Shown here one piece after another: positions 22,956 to 35,839 of a stretch of 64,000 nucleotides of DNA; position 1 is the first letter of the stretch; each line of letters starts with the position of its first letter. The notes beneath the pieces were generated by a model. That model was not told where the DNA came from. It made no database searches and saw only the letters and a program-made list of their open reading frames with translations. The stretch comes from Pseudoips prasinana (taxonomy: Eukaryota > Arthropoda > Insecta > Lepidoptera > Nolidae). Location of the stretch: contig OX621237.1 of assembly GCA_951640165.1 (NCBI GenBank), positions 12,648,001 through 12,712,000 of the forward strand. The letters are read 5' to 3'. The position numbers were made by a program, and so were the translations under genes.

Positions 22956-24145
22956 GAGAATGTCACATCAATGATCACGTAAACGTATAAATACGTCGCA
23001 CAAGAGTATACCCCAGAAATATTTCAAGCATAAACAATCAAACCATAAAAATCTAAAACTTAAAAATATGGAATGAAGAGTTAAAAGAATTGTAAAACTA
23101 CGTTTTAGACGAGAATACCGTATCGGTCCACACGTTTACGACCAACGTTATCTCGAGAGTCGAGGTATTCGGCACTGAAGTTATTTCATCCCTCTCTTAG
23201 GTCGGCTGTTAAAATATACTATCTGAATATACATGCTTTAAATCTTTCACTTTTGGAAAAAAATACACTCCACTGTTAATAAAGAAGATATCGTGGCCTT
23301 AACAATCAAAGCCATAAAATATTAAGGCCCCGCATATGGCTAAATACGACTAAGACATGTAGTCCGATCATTTTAGACATAAAAATACCCATATCAATAA
23401 TCTTCATACTAATAAATAATTATTGTTCCTGAAAATAACGTCATAAAGGGTCGTGGAATAGGCTTACCGGGGATACCACGTTAAAAAAAACGCGCCGTGG
23501 TGTGGAAATGTGTGCATATGTAGAACGTGATTCTTACAAGCGCAATATCTGAGAAATAGTGGGTCTTAGAGAAAATATTATAGGGACCATTTTTATAGAG
23601 AATTTTAGGATCTACAACTAAGCTCGGAGGTACTTTTTCTATAAAACTTACCGTTTTCGAGAAAAATCCAAAACACCTAAAATTTTTACCTTGGGCCCCG
23701 AATAAGTCCCTAAGCTCACATGGGACTGATGGGGATTTTTGACACTTTATTCCTTGTGGTAAACCTAAGGTCTCTACGAAGATTTGGCTCTGTCGGAATT
23801 TTCTTTATTTCAATTGTCTAAAATGACCGGACTAATGTTTAAATGCATGCATAAACCATATGAGTTGTGGTAACACGACGAGGTTATTAAGAAATTACCG
23901 AAAAGGTTTTTTAAAAGGTATTAAAGGTATATATGGAAACTTAACCCCAAATATAATTTCTCCCGTACAAAATTTTCAAGCCACGTGCACCGTCTTAATA
24001 ATAATAATCATATTAAGTGCTCGGGCACTTATATATTTCATTAAAATATTTCGCAAAATGAATTAACATTGCAAATATTTATTGATTATTATTTCAATAC
24101 GGTAAGATATTTTCAACATTAATACAATGAGGAAAATATCGTGCT
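22956..24145. other. AT-rich DNA, nothing recognised
   Basis: Contains no frame, terminus or RNA gene that I can support. Confidence 0.4.
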
Positions 24146-24370
24146 CTAGCAGTGCCCGCGGACTTCATTCCGCGTTATAAATATTTTTGTCCCTGCCCGT
24201 TTGTCTCGGGTAATACTTCAAGTTAAATAAAAATTATGATGATGAATCATAAACACACACTCCATAATAACGTAGCTTTCTATTGGTGAAATAATTTTGA
24301 AAATCGGTTAAGTAGATCCAGAGATTACCCCTTACAACGTCACAAACTCACAAACGTTGCCTAGTTATAA
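24146..24370 (-). mobile_element. Non-autonomous Helitron, family E
   Basis: Reversed CTAGCAGTGCCCGCGGACTT start, sharing the GTAATCTCTGGATCTACTTA-like centre and the GTTTGTGAGTTTGTGACG end (reversed) with 15248-15505. It abuts another Helitron at 24371. Confidence 0.72.
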
Positions 24371-24629
24371 TCTATATATATAAAAATCAATGCCACTTTT
24401 CGGTGTAATGTTATAACTCAACAACGCCTTTAACGATTTGGCTAATTTTGCTCTTGAATTATTCGTGGAAGTTCAGGGAAGGTTTGTACGTAGAGAAATT
24501 TTAAAAAAGGCTTGAAAAAGTGTAAAATCAGCATCTTTTGGCAATTTAAAATATTTTTTTGTTTGAATAAACGAACTTAATAATTATTACTATGCCTTAT
24601 ACGTAGAGAAGCACGTACCGGGCCGCTAA
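24371..24629 (+). mobile_element. Non-autonomous Helitron, family C
   Basis: It starts TCTATATATATAAAAATCAA and ends AGCACGTACCGGGCCGCTAA before T, fitting the CTRR rule. The motif TTATAACTCAACAACGCC marks this family. It begins exactly where the family-E copy ends. Confidence 0.7.
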
Positions 24630-25224
24630 TATTAGTATAGATGTAAAACGCCTTAAGTCGACATTTAAACGTTTCCAGAAACGTGAAGTAGAAAGTGGCA
24701 CAGCGAGTTTACAGGAAACGGCGGGTTAATTGCAGGAAATATTGGGTCAGACGGTAGCCAGTATACTGTCGTACAGGTACCCTGGTGTACCCATCTCTTC
24801 CTGCTCACTCAATCTTTACACCTTCCTGCTCGTAATTAGACAACATAATGCAAATTAGGTTCACAATTAAATTCTTCCGCTATTAAAAGTTTTATGCACA
24901 CTTTTTGTTTTATTTCCACATGCAATAATCATGAATGTTAGTGTGTCATGCGAAGTTATATAACGCTTAATTGTTTACAGCTGCTGCTGTATTTTTATTT
25001 TGCAAATGTGAAAATCCCTCACTTAATTTGACTATACATATTACATACATATATGTAATATGTATTATATAAAAATAACAATCCTACCTACACTGCATGC
25101 ATAAAATACGTTTTATTTTGTTTTAACATGTATTATCATTATTATATGTTAACTAATTCAATGTTTCTACAATCTAAGATTTTGAGTATTCAACTCACCG
25201 TGATATCCCGTCTTATTATTAAAG
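24630..25224. other. AT-rich DNA, nothing recognised
   Basis: No coding signal; ATACATATATGTAAT-like short palindromes near 25040. Confidence 0.4.
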
Positions 25225-25312
25225 TTTTTTTTTTTTTTGTTTTTTTAAAAGACTACGCTCGCATCAGGTAATTTAATCCCTGTGTCGAGGGGTAGTCACG
25301 TGCAGTCAAAAA
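25225..25312 (-). repeat. SINE type 4 tail fragment, reversed
   Basis: A T-rich run, then GCTCGCATCAGGTAATTTAATCCCTGTGTCGAGGGG, the reversed tail of the type 4 SINE. No head. Confidence 0.5.
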
Positions 25313-25736
25313 ATGTATATAGAATAACAAAAAATAACCGCCCATAAAGATCAAAAGGAGTAGAATATATTAGCATCTATAAAATGTACAAGAACAATAT
25401 CAATAGGTATACTAATGCGATTTCTACTTATTCACAGTGTATTTTTGTACAAAGATGTAAACAGGGTGTTAAGTAGGACTGTAGGACATTCGTACATTAT
25501 CACTTTGGTAACGGTATCAGAGTCATGACAAGTACATTACGTATTTGCCATAGACGTAGGTTCGTAACATACTTTCATAAATACTAATGTATCTACAATT
25601 TACCGGCGCGGCGTCTCAATTTTCAATGGCGGCGAACAGCGTGAACGCTTTAAGCGAAAGTTAATAGTGGATATCCTTAGATTTGCCGATCCGATATGAA
25701 TAACAATGCCCCCGGTGCCGATTCCATCCAATAGTA

Positions 25737-25871
25737 CAAACGCGAGCACATCCAGCTAACCCAATCTGTCAAATTTCTTTTATAGATTTTCAACTTTATC
25801 ATTAAAGCATAAGGCTCACTTTCAATTGGGGAGATTTGACAGATTGGGGTAGCTTGATATGCTGGCGTCTG
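25737..25871. mobile_element. Palindromic MITE P
   Basis: CAAACGCGAGCACATCCAGC to GCTGGCGTCTG, flanked AGTA and TACC; a few terminal substitutions. Confidence 0.8.
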
Positions 25872-27307
25872 TACCCACTTGCTACACTAATTTTAATATC
25901 ATTGCCTTCCTTTCTTACATAGATCTTATGAAAAAGACAGGGCATCTTTAGTTTTGTGCGCGGAATAGTAGAAAAAATAAACGGCACGTTAGGATCTGTC
26001 GACTGATTAGGTGCCCGGTGTGCGTGTAAATGCGGAATTTTAGTTGTTTTGCAATTCTTTGTATACTCTGTTTTTTTCATAGGAGGTATATTAGAGAGAG
26101 ACGCAATGATATTTAAATAATTAGTTTAGTGACACCACAAATAAACAGAATCGCCAGCACTGACAGCATTAACGCAACGCTTGTGTGGTATCATGTCTTA
26201 CGGGGAATAAGTATTTACCAATATCTTGTATGCATATGGACTGGTTTCGGTGAACATTGTGGTTAACTACTGCAATCAATGTTAGGTACTGCAAACGCAA
26301 CAATTTACGTTACCACTCTTGTTACAAATATGTAACAGTGATAGCGATTAATAAAAAATCCGACTCATCGTAACACGTGCGATTTGTATTGAATATACAT
26401 AACTAAATAACTACTAATAACAATAGTTTAAACTGAAAAATTGTAGGATCCATTATTTCGATTTCTTTTTTAATATAAATAAACTTACATGAACCCGTTG
26501 TATATTAAAAATAAAGTATATTATTAATAGGATTTAGCTGTATTTTTGAAATTTAAACAATAATGTAAATTATGCATAACACTATTTGACGTGGTATATC
26601 TGACATATTAATTACTCAATTCATTGACTATTTTCATATACCATTTAATTTAATTAATCTTGACATTAATTGCAATTGTTAATTTTCGTTGTTATTGCTA
26701 TTAATTAAATGTATTACCTTTTGCATTCTTTTTTGGCAGAATGTATAGTATCCTAATAATAATTGTAACCAACTAAATGTTTTACCTGCATTCTTAGCAA
26801 ATAAATTGATTGATTGATGGATGTAATTTTGTAATTTTTATCCAATATTTAAAAAGAATCCATAAGGTACATAACTAGAAGCACTAGACGGACAGGAGTA
26901 GAATTCTGTCCATCTAGAGTTTACGTAGGTAATAAAAAAGACATTCGAATCAGTAAAAAAACTCCATTTATTTTAATAGGCACGTTTTTACTACAAAAAA
27001 GAAAACGTTACCATTGCTTCGATTTAATTTATGAAGCTTACATATAAAAATGTATGTTGACTTTCAATTTGGTCAACGCTCCAATCAGGTATTGATTGGT
27101 ACCACAAGTATGAATTCTGCAACTTAATTGAAATCCAGTTCCTTGTCGAACCTGTCAACCACACACGAAAGAGAAAGTACCATGTAGTTTAGGTACCATG
27201 AGTTACTTACGATGTCACGTACTGACGCTATTTGGGACACACTCGTAAATGCGTTCCTATCTCAGAATAAAGACATGTTTTAGTTAAGTATTACGCCGCT
27301 ATGGCCG
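25872..27307. other. AT-rich DNA with a LINE tail
   Basis: 26735-26822 ends in AAATAAATTGATTGATTGAT, a typical Jockey/CR1 LINE 3' tail. A minus-strand open stretch near 25890-26080 has no supporting signal. Confidence 0.45.
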
Positions 27308-27553
27308 TTTTTAGGGTCGCGTACCGGAAGGGTGTCAACGGAACCCAATTACTAAGTGATATAGTTGCAATTTTCACAGATCTTGTATTACTATAGCCAC
27401 TTTAATAGAAATAAAAGGAGGTCCCCATAACAATAATGGTAAATGTCCATATCTTTGCTCGCTGACTCGCCCTTGTCTAGTCCCATCCTATGAGATCTAC
27501 AATGCGATGGTACGGCGCCCTTCGTGTGCTAGTCGTGCTCACACTTGGCCGGT
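27308..27553 (-). repeat. Dispersed repeat S, short decayed copy
   Basis: Reversed copy. The right end reads CACACTTGGCCGGT, and the left contains an eroded version of the ACGGAACCC end near 27340. The interior is largely lost relative to 20416-20936. Confidence 0.5.
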
Positions 27554-28507
27554 AATTTTATTTTTGTACGGCTCATCAAACTGCTTGAATTCATCTTGCA
27601 TCATGTCTCATAGGTTATAAGTTGGCTGATAGCCTTGAGGGCAACTAAAACCCAAAGATATTAAACTATATAAATAGTTACTGCCACTTTTGGGAAATTG
27701 ACTACTCCAATTTGTTCAGAACTTGACACCAAACAACAAAATAAGTATCTTTTTACAATCTTTTACTCATTTAAACTGACAACCTGAAGTCATATACATA
27801 TGTATATGCACATCTTTGCACGGGTTGAAATCGCTGTAACGCTTGAGCGTTGAACTTAAGAAGTGACGTGAAAACCAGAGTAAATTCATCCCAGAATGGA
27901 CACCAGGCATTAGTTAGGCTGTTATTCAGTAAGCGTCTCCACAGTCCAATTCCACTTCGAGACCTAACACGCTGAACCTACAAGCAATAATGTACCAAGT
28001 TCAGTTATACCTGGTATGAGCATTATCTTGCACTTCATCGATTTTATAAAACCATAGAACTATTTTTATACGAGAGGATCTCGGGAGAGCTTGAAGATCC
28101 TATCAAACAAATAAAAGTGCTCTGCAAATGCTGGAATGTATTATTATACAAAAAATATACAGTCAAAAGAGTACCTGATGCTTTTTTAAGTCAGGTGAAA
28201 ATAGGTAATTGATATCTTGGGTTCACTTGAGATCTGACATTATTTCTAGAGGGCGCAATAAATAAGTGAAGATGTGTGTTTAAGACGCATACAAGTATAG
28301 TATTGAGTAGAGCAAGTGTCGTCCATGATTAGATGTACTGGCTTTTAGGTTCACCTTTCAAATTGGTTCTTCAGCTTTAATTAAATAATGAAAAACATGA
28401 ATAAAAGTTGCAAATTTACAAAAAAATAACCACACTGCGATCGACTATTTTAAGAACAAAATCTTTCTATCGATCTATTTATTACATTTTATCGATTCGT
28501 TGTAAGG

Positions 28508-28712
28508 TGACCGCTAAGAATATTATCACCCCTATAGTGGGCGTCGAAATCTTCCTGAGGAAATCCCAACCAGAGAATGGGCAGCAGCGTTTTTCTAAGC
28601 GAACTATGCCCATGCCCAACCATCAAACTCAACCCGTCTGCCAAGCGTGCTGATTATGGCATAACACCATTACTTTGGGAGGCTTGGACGTAATTAGGCT
28701 GATTTGATGAAT
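28508..28712 (+). pseudogene. RTE-type LINE 3' end, decayed
   Basis: ATGGGCAGCAGCGTTTTTCT, CAACCCGTCTGCCAAGCGTG and GGGAGGCTTGGACGTAATTA followed by GGCTGATTTGATGA. Parallel to 7303-7560 and 47165-47325. Confidence 0.6.
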
Positions 28713-29721
28713 ATCGATTCTGAACATCCAATTTGGGCGTTGGACACTTGTTACCTAAAACTTTATATAGAAACAAGTTGGCGGTGGAAGTTGAAAGATA
28801 TTTTGATATTTTATTGACTAATCCGCAGTAGGTACCTTATTCAAAATACCACAATAGTTCTAGATTCTGCTACGATGAGAAACAAATAGAAAGCGTTGAA
28901 GCAACAACGAAGATCATATCCATACCTTTATGTTTCATTGGCAATACTTTCCTTTATTTACATGCACAATTAATACAGACTAATGATGAAGGTGTGGGCG
29001 ATGCGCACGCGACGAATCGTCCTACTTCCGGCAAGTCTGTTCTCCTCTCAAGCGCAACGATCGTTTATATAGTATTATTGTGGTAACAATTTGTTATGTA
29101 GCCAACATATTATGACATCATTATCCCATGGGAATTAATAGTCTATTTAATTATATTCACATCGCGTTTAATGGAATCTTGTTCAAAATGTTCGACTGGC
29201 ATAAATATAATGTTGCTGTATGGTATTGTGTATCAGATTGTAAAACTAAGGGCAATTGTTTTATGACTGGCAATATTTTTATTTTTAGACATTAATACCA
29301 GTAGAAAATAACTGATAAACGAATGGAAATCGGTTTTTTGTATATCATTTAGTCACCAAACAGGCATGCGGCCTGTCTGATCGTAAGAAGCCCTTTTTAC
29401 CATCGGACCAGACAAAAAAGAACACGAACTCAAAACAAATTAGAACAAAATCAAGTGCATGTTACGGTGAGCGTGGACTTTATTTTATTTGCATTTGCTT
29501 CAGAAAACTTACAGCTAGAATACAAATGAAATACCTATAGAATATAAGATAACAGCCAATAACAAGTTTCCAAAGATATGCACAGGTTTAGAAAAGAAAC
29601 TAAAAGTAAGTAGACAAGAAGGCGGCTTATAGAAAAATAACTGCTCTTATTGCATCGAAAAAGTAGTCCGGAAGTTATTTTTCAAATGTAAAGTATAAGT
29701 CATATTAGATATATTATTGAT
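28713..29721. other. Mostly unique DNA
   Basis: 29478-29605 is a second copy of the repeat at 6814-6965. A GC-rich piece at 28980-29050 has no splice sites. Confidence 0.4.
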
Positions 29722-29930
29722 TGCACGTGTGGCGCAGCGGCTAAGATAGTCGCCTCGCCGCTTCGGGTCGCGGGTTCGAGTCCCACGCTGGACCACTATC
29801 TGTGTGACCCATTAATAATTTTTCTGAGTCTGGGTGTAATTTGTGTCCGTCTATGATATGTTCAAAAAGTACCCCGCGACACAGGGATTAAATTCTCTAG
29901 TGCGAGCGTTGTATTTAAAATAAGAATTTG
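29722..29930 (+). repeat. tRNA-derived SINE, head type 4
   Basis: The same head and GTGACCCATTAATAATTTTT body; tail CCCCGCGACACAGGGATTAA ending GCGAGCGTTGTATTT. Confidence 0.82.
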
Positions 29931-30136
29931 AAATGTATTGTATTAGGCAAAAATTAAGGCAAAATTAGGCAACATCGATTTCTTGAATGAATGTTATACT
30001 CGCCCTTACCATGTAACTGTTTTATCTATAATTCTCTACTACTTCAGAACAATCAATAGTGTCGTACACCAACTGGTGTAAAAACGCCAAGTACGCTATT
30101 TTTCTACGTTCATGCAAAGGAAGTAAATGAATAAAT

Positions 30137-30338
30137 ATTCTTACATCGGCTTATGGATAGCAGTCAGGTACATAGTACGAAACTGTACCGAATGTATCAC
30201 AGGTTTTTTTTGTATGTTCTCGATACGGTTCGTATAAATGTCATAGTTGGAATTCCAGACATGAGAGCAATATTCCAGATGACTTTGCACAAAGGCGCGG
30301 TAGAGTATTCTCAACGTTTTAGTTAGAAAACAAAACAT
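30137..30338 (-). pseudogene. Jockey/CR1-type reverse transcriptase fragment
   Basis: The minus-strand frame reads LRILYRAFVQSHLEYCSHVW then NRIENIQKK, matching the LY-alanine/serine-LVRSHLEYAS-VW...RIE-IQKKF motif downstream of the catalytic core in Jockey/CR1 LINEs. Both flanks are lost. Confidence 0.75.
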
Positions 30339-30771
30339 TGCGTTGTTCCAAATTTAATAACTATATACATATATATTACTACAGAATACTAGTACTTACG
30401 ATATTACTATACTATATATAACTATATATCTGAAAGTAACCAAAGTTGAGAGTTCTTTAAATGGTTAAATATATGATAATACAACGTTGAGTGTCCTTTC
30501 AATTGCTGAATATATGAAGGCAATGGCGCTGGTGTTGGTTATTACTAAAGTTTAATACAATTTACGCATGTTATTCTCTTTACTTCGCCTATATTGCGGA
30601 CTTTACTTTTACACTAAGCCAATGTTAAATTCTGTACAATTTCAAATAGCTAATTTAATTTTCTGTAAGAATTTCTTTTTTAAGTCTCGAAAATTTAGCA
30701 GACAGTTTAAAATATTGTACTTTGACTCCTATGAGGTCGATGTACCGATATATAACTTCTTTTTTTTCTTT

Positions 30772-31018
30772 AATCCTGGGACATTATTTACACATATCTG
30801 ATTCCAAACTAAGCAGAGCTTGTACTATGGAAACCAGATAACTGATATACTACATATACTACTTTTCTTTTATAAACACATACTTATATAGATAATTACA
30901 CCCAGACTCAGGACAAACAGACATGTTCATGCACACAATTATCTGTCCTGGGTGGGAATCGAACCCATGACCAATGGCGTGAAAAGCAAGCATTTGCCAA
31001 CCACGTCAACAGGCCCGT
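30772..31018 (-). repeat. tRNA-derived SINE, head type 1, near full length
   Basis: Reversed tail (CCTGGGACATTATTTACAC, GCAGAGCTTGTACTATGG) through body (CCCAGACTCAGGACAAACAG) to head (CTGTCCTGGGTGGGAATCGA...GCCAACCACGTCAACAGG). Confidence 0.8.
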
Positions 31019-31465
31019 CAATTCATCGGTTATATCGATTTTATAATTTAGAATCAATCGTACAGAAGATGTCAAATCAAAAAATGTACGGAGCCGCTGG
31101 AATCAATATTTTTGAATTAATGATACACCTTATTTGGAAATACGTATATTAACGTCTATTAATTTTATCGACCGTGAGTCATTATAACTGTTTTCGGAAA
31201 CCTTTGGGTGTCCGTTGTCGACTCACTTCTCACCCACGGATCTGAGTCACTACGTGCCCCAAGTACCGGAGCTGGAACTGTGCCCACCTACTTATGACTT
31301 TTGATAAAAGTGTCGGCCCGCTTTCTCGGATATTACACAAATTTCCACATCGTCTCGGATCAAACATAAGTTGTTCGTAAATTCGTAACCATAATCAGAT
31401 AAAAAGGCTTCATACTTTTATAAGGTACTTTATACCAACCGATTTTAATTTTAGATATGTACGTA
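31019..31465. other. No gene recognised
   Basis: A GC-rich stretch at 31195-31330 has no open frame with splice borders; possibly an old repeat. Confidence 0.35.
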
Positions 31466-31600
31466 CAGACGCCAGCACATCAAGCTAGCCCAATCTGTCA
31501 AATTTCCCCAATTGAAAGTGAACCTTATAATTTTGTGATAAAGTTCAAAATCTATAAAAGAAATTTGACAGATTGGGGTAATCGGATGTGCTGGCGTATG
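31466..31600. mobile_element. Palindromic MITE P
   Basis: CAGACGCCAGCACATCAAGC to GATGTGCTGGCGTATG, flanked CGTA and TACC. Confidence 0.82.
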
Positions 31601-32268
31601 TACCTACATTCTTCCCTAAATCGGTTGTTATTAGACTGGTAAACTTATTTTAATCCGCCTGTCATATTAATAGTATAAAAAGTGTGAGTTAATAAATCAT
31701 GTGCTATAAATAACTGAACAAATTGCATTTGAAAGCGTCACACAAAAATAATGTCACCGCTGTTTAGTAACACTTTCGCTAGAGAAAGCCATTCGTGCAA
31801 TCAAATATCTTTGTCTTTGCGTCTGAGATGCGCAGAACGGCGCACTAGTTATTAATCACTTTTATTACTTGCTAAGACTCGAGAGATTGCAAGAGCGAAC
31901 AATTATCTAAGATGTATATGCGATTAACATACAGTTCCATATCAGTTAGAAGGCCTACTTGGCGTTCAGAGAGTAAGAACGTGTTTTTGCATACATTAAT
32001 TATGTATATTGCGCTTATATGATTCCGAATTACAGTCAGCGAGGATGGTTTTTAGTACTTAGTATATTATGATGGATTTTCAATATACTCGTATCATAGC
32101 AATAATAAGTACCACTGTTGCGTATATACATAAGCTAAAAATTACTTTTAGATTATATATTAATTAAGTCTTTAAATTAATTAAATTTATGTACATAATC
32201 TAGTCTCTACTCTGCTTCATAACAAATAAAATTATTCTTTTGTTTCCGACTGTCAAATGAAAAACGTT
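31601..32268. other. AT-rich DNA, nothing recognised
   Basis: No coding signal or named repeat. Confidence 0.4.
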
Positions 32269-32403
32269 CAGACGCCAGCACATCCAGCTACCCCAATTTG
32301 TCAAATTTCTTTTATAGATTTTCAACTTTTTCACTTAAGTATAAGGTTCACTTTCAATTGGGGAAATTTGACAGATAGGGGTAGCTTGATGTGCTGGCGT
32401 TTG
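32269..32403. mobile_element. Palindromic MITE P
   Basis: CAGACGCCAGCACATCCAGC to GATGTGCTGGCGTTTG. The flanking TA is kept at the right only (left GTT). Confidence 0.78.
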
Positions 32404-32968
32404 TATAATAAAGAAAATTGTAAAGTAAGATGTATGTAATAGGTTTTGGTTTAGTTAAAATCTAAAACAAAAAATTATGTTATGTAAGGTTTCCATCTAA
32501 CTAAGGCAAACTATCATAGGCAATCCAAGTCGATAGCTTTTTCAATTTGCGTCGCATTAAACCTAGTAGTAGTAGCAGTTTTCTCTTAGATTGGAATTAT
32601 ACTTGGGTTGTGTAACCGTTTCAAAATTGGTGTTGCTTTACCATAAGCGTCTTGATCTCGACACCTGACGGGGGCACCCACGCCTGGCGCCGAGATGAAA
32701 CGGCGCTTGTTTACTGGGTTTCACCACCCAATGGCCATCGGACTTACACAACTATTGACCAACTGCGAGTTAAAGTGGTGCGTGTTGCTTACCACTTTTT
32801 GCACACCAGTACCTACAGATCAGATATGATTGAATCAGTTTCAATTTATAACGACCAGCTTCCTAGTTGGTGCAATAGATCTCATATCAAACAAGCGGCC
32901 ATTTAAGAAATGCAACTGTAGCATAGTTGTTATTCGGAACAAAGAACAGATTATTGTATAAAACTTGA

Positions 32969-33172
32969 CTGCACGTGTGGTGCAGCGGCTAAGATAGTCG
33001 CCTCGCCGCTTCGTGTCGTGGGTTCGAGTCCCGCGCCGGACAACTATTTGTGTGACCCATAAATAGTGGTTCTGAGTCTGGATGTAATTTAAGTCCGTCT
33101 ATTATATGTTTGTAAAGTACCCCACGATACAGGGACTAGATTCCCTAATGCGGGCGTTGTCTTTTTAAAACG
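32969..33172 (+). repeat. tRNA-derived SINE, head type 4
   Basis: GCACGTGTGGTGCAGCGGCT head through GTTCGAGTCCCGCGCCGGAC to the tail CCCCACGATACAGGGACTAG. It ends about 140 bp before the splice acceptor at 33310. Confidence 0.82.
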
Positions 33173-33310
33173 AAGAATAAAATCATAGAGAGACAACATC
33201 GGTATCGGGCAACCATATTATTGCAATGTAGATATTGTAAGCGACAGTTTATGTTAAGTAGACAGACAAATTATGTTAAGTAATCTGATATATTTTATCT
33301 ATATTTACAG

Positions 33311-33525
33311 GTCAATAACATCACAGCCCCAAAATGGAAAGCTGGTTGGGTGACGTCAAACGTGTCCGTATCCCCCGGCCCAAGTTTGGGGGCAAGTATC
33401 CTGTTGAGCCGCCGAAGGATTACTTAGAAGATTGTGGTGATCTTAGCAAGCAACGCCGTCACGATAAAGACTTAACAAAGGCTACAGAGGAACTACGCCG
33501 GTCACTGCAAGAGAAACTATGACAT
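33311..33525 (+). CDS. Exon with a complete 62-residue reading frame, unassigned
   Basis: The acceptor CTATATTTACAG precedes a short leader and ATG at 33334 in good context (CCAAAATGG). The frame encodes MESWLGDVKRVRIPRP, a GGKYPVEPPKDYLED segment and a basic, coiled C-terminus (KATEELRRSLQEKL), stopping at TGA 33520-33522. An in-frame TAA at 33316-33318, upstream of the ATG, makes that ATG the first possible start in this exon. AATAAA occurs at 33817. No signal peptide or membrane segment. It may be the last exon of a small-protein gene. I do not recognise the family, and a transposon origin is possible. Confidence 0.42.
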
Positions 33526-34440
33526 CGATACAAGGAATTAGATCTAATTTAGCTTTAACATAGCCAATGGCATAAAGACCCGAATAACTAATTATGACGG
33601 ATATTGTTTGAAACAAATGAACGTGATTTGGTAACCAACAGTAACAAGCAGGTGTTAATGCGCTAATCAAGCGGGTAATTGTTATCATTACGTTACGTGT
33701 ACTTATTAGTGTTAGCACTTTTATTTTCAATCGTAAAATCCTTCCAATTATATGTATACGGCACAAAGACCTAAACATATGAATCTATTTAATTTTTATC
33801 GTCTAATGTTCTTAACGAATAAAAAAATATTTTATGCATTCGGTAGACATTAAAAGATTTATATATTTGTAAAAGAGGAAGGAATATCGAATTTTCACAG
33901 TTCAATATTTTGCCTGAGGATTGTACGTACTAACTTTTTAAGACACGTGTTTTGTGATCCATACAGATTAATATTTAAATTTGGAAGTTGCAATAATTGA
34001 TATACCACAAATTATAGTGACCTACTATGTAACGACACATGGTCACTACCTGCCAGTATTTTACAAATATACTGGCAGTCAGTGGCGAAGGGTGGATGTA
34101 GTTCATAAGTGAACGGGTTTGCTGAGGTGCCCCTTGCGGTATCAACTGCGTGTAAGGAGATTTTGCCTATAAGATATTTCAGGATAATATTCCAAGATCT
34201 GTGAAGTCGGTATTGAAAGATTGAGTAACAAACATATAAACTTTCAATTTTATAATATTAGTACGAAACTTAAATTGAATATAATTTTCACATACTTGTT
34301 TAACTATTGTGTATGTAATGTGTACCGCTTATAATAATTGTGAGTGGAGTGAATACTATACAATACTACTATGAACCCAGATATGTATATAAAAATCGCT
34401 AGTAGAATAAATATGAGACATCCTTTCCCAAAAGGCAAGC
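33526..34440. other. Possible 3' untranslated region, then AT-rich DNA
   Basis: AATAAAAAAATATTTTATGC at 33817 could be a poly(A) signal for the 33.3-kb exon. A hairpin CTGCCAGTATTT/AAATACTGGCAG lies near 34050-34080. Confidence 0.35.
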
Positions 34441-34662
34441 AGGGCTGCTACCGGCTAGGTCGCCAAACATCGTGATAGTGATTGGCGTTCAAATAAATAA
34501 AGTTTAAAAAAGACTTAATCAATCGTTAAATCGGCTTCCATGAGCACATATGACGTCAGAAATGGAAAGGAATCAGAAAGGATTGATTAAGTCATTTTTA
34601 ACCTTTATTTATTTGAACGCCGATCACTATCACGATGTTCGGCGACTTCGCCGGTAGCCCTC
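34441..34662. mobile_element. Long-arm foldback MITE
   Basis: Arms of about 77 bp (left AGGGCTGCTACCGGC... through GACTTAATCAAT; right its complement ending GCCGGTAGCCCT) enclose about 60 bp of loop. Arms differ at only a few positions. No target duplication is evident. Confidence 0.75.
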
Positions 34663-35239
34663 CAGATATGACTTGTGTTTTCAACCCCACGCCAGTGCTG
34701 GCTACAGCCAGTAAGTAAGAAATAAACATCTAGCCAACATAATAACTTTAGGGCCATTGCAAAATGAACTAAATTCGGATGACACTAAACAGCAATGTTG
34801 AAATAAATGTAAAAGTTGACCACATTAAATTAATATTCAAAGTAGATTGTACCCATGTCATATCACAATATCACGCAAGGTTTAAAAGTAAACCGGGTGA
34901 TTTGAATTTCAACACAACTCACTCAATCTGTACCGAAATATTAAGTTAATTACATTGTACCGTTATTATAATATAAAGAAAACCACTTCATCGATATAAT
35001 TTGAAAATAAAACCAACATGTATCCACAGGGCAATCAAAATTACTTTTGTAACTAAGTATGTGCATAACGTGTCTTTATACAATGAATTCAGTAAATAGG
35101 AATAAGGCCTATAGCCAGAAATAATTGAAGAAGGTAAACAGATCTTCCTGTGTTTTGGCGTTCCAGAGAACGGCTCCATAAAAAATAGAATATATATTTT
35201 TTGAACTATGTAATTTTGAGATGTCCTCCTATAAGTATC

Positions 35240-35500
35240 AATTTTTCAGTACTGAATGATGCTAAAATAAAAATACACGTGTTTTATTTTTATTTTTTAT
35301 CGTTAAATTTGGAAGATAACAAAGATCAAGAACAATAGTGATAGAGCAGTTAAGTAAAATATTTTTTTGTTAATATTTCTGTACTGCATAATGCTAAAAT
35401 AAAAATACACGTGTATTATTTTAATTTTTTTATCATTAAATTTGGAATATAACAAAGATCAAGAACAATAGTGATAGAGCACTTCTGTAAAATAATTATT
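35240..35500. repeat. Tandem duplication of about 132 bp
   Basis: GCTAAAATAAAAATACACGT starts at 35261 and again at 35393. GATCAAGAACAATAGTGATA starts at 35324 and again at 35457. Units differ by a few substitutions and one-base indels. Confidence 0.85.
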
Positions 35501-35839
35501 TTGTTATTATTGTTGGTATAATATCAGTATTAACTTACATCGATATTGTTCATGAATAAAATAAAACTTGTTACTCATTTACATAAATTTAAGAGAGCGT
35601 TAGTTTTAGATACAAGTAGTGGTAGTTTATTAGACTGACATTATTATTAGTATAAGTATATAGAGTATTGACAAATCTTTTTTAAAATAAACATTTATGT
35701 ATTGTTTTAGTAGTTGTTTTATTTTAGCTATATGTGTTTATTTATCCTTGATGTTGTCAAAGTAAAAGGAAGTAAAAATATTTCGCAACCTTCGGATTCG
35801 AATTTCGATCGGACCGAAATTTATTTCAAAAAACACCAT

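Noticed and set aside
28980..29050. Possible minus-strand exon in a GC-rich patch
   Set aside because: No GT donor in a usable position and no pyrimidine tract.
32640..32910. GC-rich segment with minus-strand donor-like CTTATG/GTAAAG
   Set aside because: No acceptor gives an open frame in the phase needed after exon F. Left unassigned.
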